17,992 nucleotides of DNA from Verrucomicrobiota bacterium (GTDB lineage Bacteria > Verrucomicrobiota > Verrucomicrobiia > Limisphaerales > UBA11358), in the NCBI GenBank assembly GCA_026225155.1, contig JAMFSG010000173.1, forward strand, positions 1-17,992, given 5' to 3'. A model generated the notes under the pieces. It searched no databases. It saw only the letters and a program-made list of their open reading frames with translations, and had not been told where the DNA came from. Position numbers and translations under genes: made by a program. This document shows positions 14,610 to 17,992 of the stretch, one piece after another. Position 1 is the first letter of the stretch. Each line of letters opens with the position of its first letter.

Positions 14610-14782
14610 TTTAGCCACAGATTTTTACAGATGAAACACAGATGGCCACGGATAAAAAGATTTCGCGTGAAGGACACGAAGTTCGTGATTTTTTTCCTTC
14701 GCCGCCTTCGCGTTCTTCGCGCGACACTTTCAGAAAATTTGTTTCAAAATCCGTGTTTATCCGTGTCCATCCGTGGTTGAAA
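14610..14782. repeat. Composite palindromic intergenic repeat between NUDIX gene and fabD
   Basis: The roughly 200 bases here hold no gene but a nested inverted structure. Left outer arm: TTTAGCCACAGAT (14610-14622) followed by ACAGATGAAA, CACAGATGGCC and ACGGATAAAAA units. Right outer arm: 10-base units ATCCGTGTTT, ATCCGTGTCC, ATCCGTGGTT (14749-14778). Between them an 18-base inner inverted repeat, 14664-14681 against 14706-14723, matches at 15 of 18 positions, plus a tight CACGAA-G-TTCGTG hairpin (14675-14687). The right arm overlaps the 3' end of the NUDIX gene. Confidence 0.82.
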
Positions 14783-15278
14783 ATGTTTTCCAGATCAACA
14801 CAAACGCGCTCGCGAAATCGTGCGGTTTTTCGTTCACCCATTGCGTGACGAAATCCGGCGCGAACCAACCGCCCGTTTCGATTTCTTCGGGATGCAAAAC
14901 GAACGGCCCTTCGCTTTCGCAACGGTAAATCCAGCAGAATTCCCAGCCCGTTTCCTTGCGCGCATCAATCTTGAAAACGCGCTTTGGTATTGTTTGCGGT
15001 TGCGTCACGACCAGGCCGATCTCCTCGCGCAACTCGCGCACCGCGCACGCGTCGTAATCCTCGCCCGTGTCCACGTGGCCGGACGACGACGAATCCCATT
15101 TGCCTTTCGCCGTGTCCTTGAGCATCGAACGCTTCTGCAAAAAAACTTCGCCGCGCGCATTGAAAACCAGAACATGGATCGCGCGATGCCACAAACCCGT
15201 CGCATGAACTTCCTTGCGCGGCGCCTGCCCGATCACCTCATCGCGTTCGTTGACGATGTCAAAAATTTCTTCGCTCAT
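14757..15278 (-). CDS. NUDIX hydrolase (YfcD / IPP-isomerase-like)
   Basis: Hydrolase of nucleoside-diphosphate-linked substrates. 173 residues from the ATG at 15278, chosen because it overlaps the parE stop as ATGA. The Nudix box is complete: GHVDTGEDYDACAVRELREE at 67-86 continuing IGL, with the metal-binding REELREE-type glutamates. The N-terminus (EEIFDIVNERDEVIGQAPR, then HRAIHVLVFNARGEVFLQKR) matches the YfcD/isopentenyl-diphosphate-isomerase-like branch. The substrate is unknown. The last residues, about STTDGHG, and the TAA stop are encoded by the ATCCGTG repeat, so the native C-terminus was probably replaced. Confidence 0.92.
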   Translation of the reverse strand: MSEEIFDIVNERDEVIGQAPRKEVHATGLWHRAIHVLVFNARGEVFLQKRSMLKDTAKGKWDSSSSGHVDTGEDYDACAVRELREEIGLVVTQPQTIPKRVFKIDARKETGWEFCWIYRCESEGPFVLHPEEIETGGWFAPDFVTQWVNEKPHDFASAFVLIWKTFSTTDGHG

Positions 15279-15595
15279 AAATTTGTCGGTGGAAAAAATC
15301 GCGTCCAATCTTGCGCCGCATGCAGCACGCGAATCACCATGATGGTTTCCTGAAACGGCTGATAGAAAATCAAATAATTGCGAAACTTCGGGACGACAAA
15401 CCAGCGGATTTGCGCGTGACGCGGAGCCGTATTGCGAATTTTTCTACCGAGTTCAGGGTTTTCCGCCAGCAAATCGGCGACATCGAGAATTGTCGCACGC
15501 ACGCGCTTCGCCGCATCAGGATTGTCGGAAAAGATAAACTGAAAAACTCCGTCCAAATCGCGTTCGGCCTTTGGACTAAACTTGGCGCGAATCAT
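15275..15595 (-). CDS. RelE/ParE-family toxin
   Basis: Type II toxin-antitoxin toxin. 106 residues, starting MIRAKFSPKAERDLDGVFQFI (the family's typical 'spxAexDLxxI' opening), then NPELGRKIRN, IRWFVVPKFRNYLIFYQPF and ETIMVIRVLHAAQDW, the expected C-terminal strands and conserved His-Ala-Asp/Gln-like end. ParE-type toxins poison gyrase while RelE types cut mRNA; the layout favours ParE. The start overlaps the antitoxin stop by four bases, and its own stop overlaps the NUDIX start the same way, so all three are translationally coupled. Confidence 0.86.
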   Translation of the reverse strand: MIRAKFSPKAERDLDGVFQFIFSDNPDAAKRVRATILDVADLLAENPELGRKIRNTAPRHAQIRWFVVPKFRNYLIFYQPFQETIMVIRVLHAAQDWTRFFPPTNL

Positions 15596-15807
15596 GAATG
15601 ACGCAACTCATCCGTCGTTTTGGCCTGACCCAAATTTTCCAAACCTTCATCCAGCAACTGTTCCAATTCCGGCGTCATCAGAATTTGCCGGCGCGACTGA
15701 TGTTCACGCAACGCTTCCGAAACGACCTCGTCCGACCCTTTGTAACCACTGGTTTGAACCAATTCGGCCACATAATTTTCAAGATTTCGCGGCAACGCGA
15801 CGTTCAT
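15592..15807 (-). CDS. ParD-like antitoxin
   Basis: 71-residue protein beginning MNVALPRNLENYVAELVQ, then SGYKGSDEVVSEALREHQ, the ribbon-helix-helix DNA-binding fold of ParD/CopG antitoxins, followed by a charged C-terminal tail (TPELEQLLDEGLENL) that would wrap the toxin. It stands immediately upstream of the ParE-like toxin with an ATGA overlap, the usual antitoxin-first order. Such antitoxins usually repress their own promoter; upstream lies a large hairpin at 15882-15952, but no operator could be defined. Confidence 0.8.
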   Translation of the reverse strand: MNVALPRNLENYVAELVQTSGYKGSDEVVSEALREHQSRRQILMTPELEQLLDEGLENLGQAKTTDELRHS

Positions 15808-15881
15808 GGAATCAAACTATTGGCAACTATGGAATAAATCAAGCCACGCCTGACACCGATAATGGACAATTTAGTAAAGCC

Positions 15882-15952
15882 TGGTGGGGCGAGCGTCCCC
15901 GCGAGCCGCTTGGTCTGGCGACGTTCGGCTCGCGAGGACGCTCGCCCCACCA
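15882..15952. repeat. Long near-perfect hairpin repeat (REP-like) upstream of parD
   Basis: The left arm at 15882-15908 begins TGGTGGGGCGAGCGTCC and the right arm at 15926-15952 is its complement over 26 of 27 positions: 17 paired bases, one mismatch at 15899/15935, then 9 more pairs, around a 17-base loop. In the 155-base gap between the phosphatase-like gene and parD nothing else is seen. Translated, such elements read GERPREP / SRGRSP, a string I associate with spurious ORFs in Verrucomicrobiota genomes, so it is probably a multi-copy dispersed element. Confidence 0.85.
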
Positions 15953-15962
15953 AACTGACCCA

Positions 15963-16319
15963 CTACTCTGTCGCCGGAAAATGTTCCCGTATTTTCTCGC
16001 GCAAAAGTTCGATCAAATTCGGATCCATGAATTCGTAATCGTCCGAAATGAAAAGGCAGACGCAGCGTTTCGCCGCCAGCGCTTCCGGATATTTTTGCCG
16101 CAACCGTTCCTTGTGCCGCTTTTCCATCACCACGATGACATCCGCCCAACCGATTTGTCCGGCGGTGACTTTGATGCGGGCGGAATCTTCTGTGCCGGCG
16201 GAACGGACATCCCAAGCTGGTTCATTTTTGAAAATGGTTTCCGCTGTCAAACTGCGCCGTTTATTGCGGCTGCAAACGAAAAGAATTTTTGTCCGCGCGC
16301 CAAAATCTTCTTCGCTCAC
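15963..16319 (-). CDS. Low-molecular-weight tyrosine-phosphatase-like protein
   Basis: 118 residues. KILFVCSRNKRRSLTAE gives the phosphatase loop C-x5-R-S (Cys16, Arg22, Ser23), SAGTED follows, and VIVVMEKRHKERL corresponds to the family's second strand-helix. Asp99-Pro100 (EFMDPNL) is the likely general acid. It belongs to a short relative of the LMW-PTP/arsenate-reductase fold, shorter than the usual 150 residues. The start is taken as GTG at 16319 because it overlaps the DUF3592-like stop as GTGA; a longer frame from 16385 would overlap that gene by about 70 bases. Substrate unknown. Confidence 0.78.
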   Translation of the reverse strand: MSEEDFGARTKILFVCSRNKRRSLTAETIFKNEPAWDVRSAGTEDSARIKVTAGQIGWADVIVVMEKRHKERLRQKYPEALAAKRCVCLFISDDYEFMDPNLIELLREKIREHFPATE

Positions 16320-16807
16320 AATTTTTCTTTTTGTTTTCGCCAGCGCAAAATACGTAACACCCATATTTGCGCACCGGCTGAACAAGCAAAATAGCCTAAA
16401 AGGTAAGTGCCGACATATTGTGAATTTAGTCCTGGTCTTAAGACGGCAAATGCCGGATCGCGTGGATTATAGAATGCAGTTCTCGATTGGCCTTCTGGAA
16501 AATCTGCGATTAGCTTTTGAATGTCCGCTTTAGTTCCGCTGAAAATTGGCGGATAGTCTACGCCAAATTCACAAAATTCATAACGAGTTGAAATATAAAT
16601 CTGTTCCTGCACCGCATACTTATATTTGATTGCTGGGTGATAATATCCTTTGTTTCCTCCAGTCCCAGTCCATTCCACATCTGAAGAAATTATCGTCGCT
16701 TGAGTTTGTGGCCAGTGCGAAATATCAAAATGTTTCCAAGAAAGAAAAAACGCGGTAGCCAAAACCGCTAAGCAAGGAAAAGCGATCAATTTTAGAAAGC
16801 GTTTCAT
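16316..16807 (-). CDS. DUF3592-like membrane protein
   Basis: 163 residues with hydrophobic segments at about 5-23 and 133-153, flanking an extracytoplasmic beta-rich domain. Its pattern (WPQTQATIISSDVEW, YHPAIKYKYAVQEQIYISTRYEF, then a YNPRDPAFAVLRPG motif) matches what I know of DUF3592. The role of this family is not established. It starts 4 bases after the rsmA stop and its own stop overlaps the phosphatase start. It is AT-rich (a 60-base line near 16381 is about 37% GC) compared with rsmA, which suggests insertion into this operon. Confidence 0.76.
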   Translation of the reverse strand: MKRFLKLIAFPCLAVLATAFFLSWKHFDISHWPQTQATIISSDVEWTGTGGNKGYYHPAIKYKYAVQEQIYISTRYEFCEFGVDYPPIFSGTKADIQKLIADFPEGQSRTAFYNPRDPAFAVLRPGLNSQYVGTYLLGYFACSAGAQIWVLRILRWRKQKEKL

Positions 16808-16811
16808 ATTT

Positions 16812-17723
16812 TTAAGATGAAGTCGTTAGTAAATATGTAATCTTAATAAACTGTTCCAAACTCAATTTCTCCGCGCGTTCTTGCGGCGAGATTTTTAATT
16901 CGGCGAACGCGGCTTCCAATTTTTCTTTCGGCCAATCTTGTTTCAACAATTTCAGCATCATCTTGCGCCGTTGCGAGAACGCGCGTTTTACGATTTTCAC
17001 AAAACTGGCGCGCAGATTTTCCGGCAACAACGGCTGCGCGCGGCGTTCCAAAATCACGCACGCGGAATCCACGTCGGGCGACGGAAAAAAACAGCCGGGC
17101 GGAATTTTGAATAATCCGCGCGGCGCAAAATCGAGTTGCACGAGCAACGTCAGGATGCCGTAATTATCGTCGTCCGTTTGCGCCATGAGCCGTTGCGCAA
17201 CTTCGAGCTGGAGCGTGGCGACGATCATTTTCGGCGCGCGCGCGCCGGCGGCGAGTTCCACCAAAATTGGCGAGGCGACGGAATACGGCAGATTCGCGAC
17301 GAGTTTCCATTCGCTCCAATCGCGCGGCTCGCGTTTGAGAAATTCCAATGCGTCGTCGTGAACGAGAAATAAATTATCGGGATGCGCGGGATCGCCGGGC
17401 GGACCGGCAGTTTCCGTTTTTTCACCGGCCGGAGAAAGCGCCGGCGCGCCTTCTTTTTCAACCAAGCCAAACCGCTCGGCCAGGACTTTCACCAGCCGCC
17501 CGTCTTTTTCGATGGCCAGAACTTCGCCGGCTTTTTGCAGAAGCAATTCCGTCAGCGGTCCGAGTCCGGGTCCGATTTCCAGAATTTTATCGGCCTGGGT
17601 CAATTCCGCGCTCGCGACGATGCGTTCGAGCTGGTTGGCGTCGTGCAAAAAATTCTGCCCGAGCGATTTCGTGAGGTGGATGTCGCGCTTGTCCAGCCAC
17701 TCGCGCATTTCAGTAAGTTTCAT
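16812..17723 (-). CDS. rsmA: 16S rRNA dimethyladenosine transferase
   Basis: KsgA/RsmA dimethylates two adjacent adenosines near the 3' end of 16S rRNA in late 30S assembly, using SAM. 303 residues. Motifs: KSLGQNFLHD (19-28), SAM-binding EIGPGLGPLTE (49-59), acidic IEKD (71-74), HDDALEF (122-128) and catalytic NLPY (144-147), with FFPSPDVDSA and a helical C-terminal domain. Residues about 87-117 form a Pro/Gly/Ala-rich stretch (EGAPALSPAGEK and following) absent from the E. coli enzyme. No Shine-Dalgarno precedes the ATG; a CGGATGGGCACGGAT repeat begins just upstream. Confidence 0.97.
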   Translation of the reverse strand: MKLTEMREWLDKRDIHLTKSLGQNFLHDANQLERIVASAELTQADKILEIGPGLGPLTELLLQKAGEVLAIEKDGRLVKVLAERFGLVEKEGAPALSPAGEKTETAGPPGDPAHPDNLFLVHDDALEFLKREPRDWSEWKLVANLPYSVASPILVELAAGARAPKMIVATLQLEVAQRLMAQTDDDNYGILTLLVQLDFAPRGLFKIPPGCFFPSPDVDSACVILERRAQPLLPENLRASFVKIVKRAFSQRRKMMLKLLKQDWPKEKLEAAFAELKISPQERAEKLSLEQFIKITYLLTTSS

Positions 17724-17731
17724 GGGAAAAA

Positions 17732-17879
17732 TTTAACTGCGGATGGGCACGGATAAAATACAGGATGGTTGGATAAATGGATGGTTGGATTTTTGGCGGA
17801 CGCGCCGAAACTCATTCATCCAATTATCCACCAATCCAATTATCCGGTTTTGTTTCATCGGTGTTAATCTGTGGCCAAA
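17732..17879. repeat. Composite palindromic intergenic repeat between rsmA and the rightmost gene
   Basis: This divergent gap of 210 bases holds no gene. Outer arms: GGATGGGCAC and GGATAAAATA units at the left (17741-17760) and TCGGTGTTA plus ATCTGTGGCCAAA at the right (17867-17879), in opposite orientation. Inner arms: GGATGGTTGGAT twice with a 16-base period (17763-17774, 17779-17790) facing ATCCAATTATCC twice with the same period (17818-17829, 17834-17845), complementary at 10 of 12 positions. The promoters of rsmA and the rightmost gene must lie within or next to this element. Confidence 0.82.
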
Positions 17880-17933
17880 TGCCCGCAGCGCAATTGCCTT
17901 GTCAATCCGGCGTGGCTTTGATTAATTCGTGGG

Positions 17934-17992
17934 ATGAAAGTTGATTTTTACGGTCACGTTCGTCAGTACAACAATATCAAAGCCGAAATCGA
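17934..17992 (+). CDS. DegT/DnrJ/EryC1-family aminotransferase (3' end outside window)
   Basis: Only 19 codons are visible: MKVDFYGHVRQYNNIKAEI. The pattern F-x-x-x-x-RQY-x-x-I-K-x-EI is the usual N-terminus of DegT/DnrJ/EryC1/StrS PLP-dependent sugar aminotransferases, which act in nucleotide-sugar and surface polysaccharide synthesis. The frame is open to the window edge. ATG at 17934 is preceded by CGTGGG. The assignment rests on this short stretch only. Confidence 0.62.
   Translation, partial: MKVDFYGHVRQYNNIKAEI

Noticed and set aside
14611..14922. A 103-codon minus-strand frame overlapping the NUDIX gene
   Set aside because: Its C-terminal half is a translation of intergenic repeats (HGWTRINTD-type string) and the rest is out of frame with the NUDIX protein.
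15582..16394. A 270-codon plus-strand frame covering parD, the hairpin and the phosphatase gene
   Set aside because: It runs through the GERPREP hairpin and opposite two better-supported genes; no domain seen.
17743..17925. A 60-codon plus-strand frame upstream of the DegT-type gene
   Set aside because: It is a translation of the palindromic repeat only.
1..17992. tRNA, rRNA or riboswitch
   Set aside because: Intergenic gaps are short and filled by repeats; no cloverleaf or conserved riboswitch core was recognised by eye.

Overview
The window looks like chromosomal DNA of an uncultured Verrucomicrobiota bacterium, probably of the Pedosphaera/Limisphaerales type. This is inferred from protein flavour, frequent lack of Shine-Dalgarno sequences, and intergenic repeats of a kind I associate with that group. 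No rRNA or tRNA gene, CRISPR array or intact mobile element was seen. Almost all of it is housekeeping metabolism, densely packed, with start and stop codons often overlapping by four bases.

Layout. On the plus strand, the C-terminal three quarters of trigger factor (1-978) is followed by a TolC-type outer-membrane protein (1019-2512). This converges, one base apart, on a compact minus-strand trio: an ExeA-like AAA ATPase (GTG start at 4519), a GspB-like single-span membrane protein, and a CPBP/CAAX-type intramembrane protease resembling the PEP-CTERM/exosortase-associated branch. Next on the minus strand is hisD, a small HAD-fold protein, then hisC. Divergent from hisD runs pyrF plus a small ABM-domain monooxygenase. 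From 17723 down to 8573 everything is on the minus strand: rsmA, a DUF3592-like membrane protein, a small tyrosine-phosphatase-like protein, a ParD/ParE toxin-antitoxin pair coupled to a NUDIX hydrolase, the fatty-acid synthesis cluster fabD-fabG-acpP-fabF, and deoA. The first 59 bases of a probable DegT-family aminotransferase gene run off the right edge on the plus strand.

How the genes work together. fabD, fabG, acpP and fabF form the core of type II fatty-acid elongation: malonyl loading, keto-reduction, the carrier and condensation. hisD and hisC catalyse two steps of histidine synthesis. pyrF ends UMP synthesis and deoA salvages pyrimidine nucleosides. The exeA/gspB/protease trio suggests a secretion- or envelope-assembly function.

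What stands out. (1) Several AT-rich small genes (HAD protein, two uncharacterised membrane-anchored proteins, DUF3592-like) sit inside housekeeping operons, three of them with 4-base overlaps. (2) Intergenic regions carry composite palindromic repeats with outer arms of 10-11 base units (an exact 13-mer ATCTGTGGCTAAA occurs three times) and inner inverted repeats. (3) A near-perfect 27-base-arm hairpin lies at 15882-15952. (4) Simple repeats have entered coding sequence in hisC and at the end of the NUDIX gene. (5) A segment between fabD and fabG with a decayed IS3-like transposase start and an orphan gene is bracketed by inverted repeat copies. I found no clear new defence or biosynthetic system; the secretion trio and the repeat architecture are the best leads.
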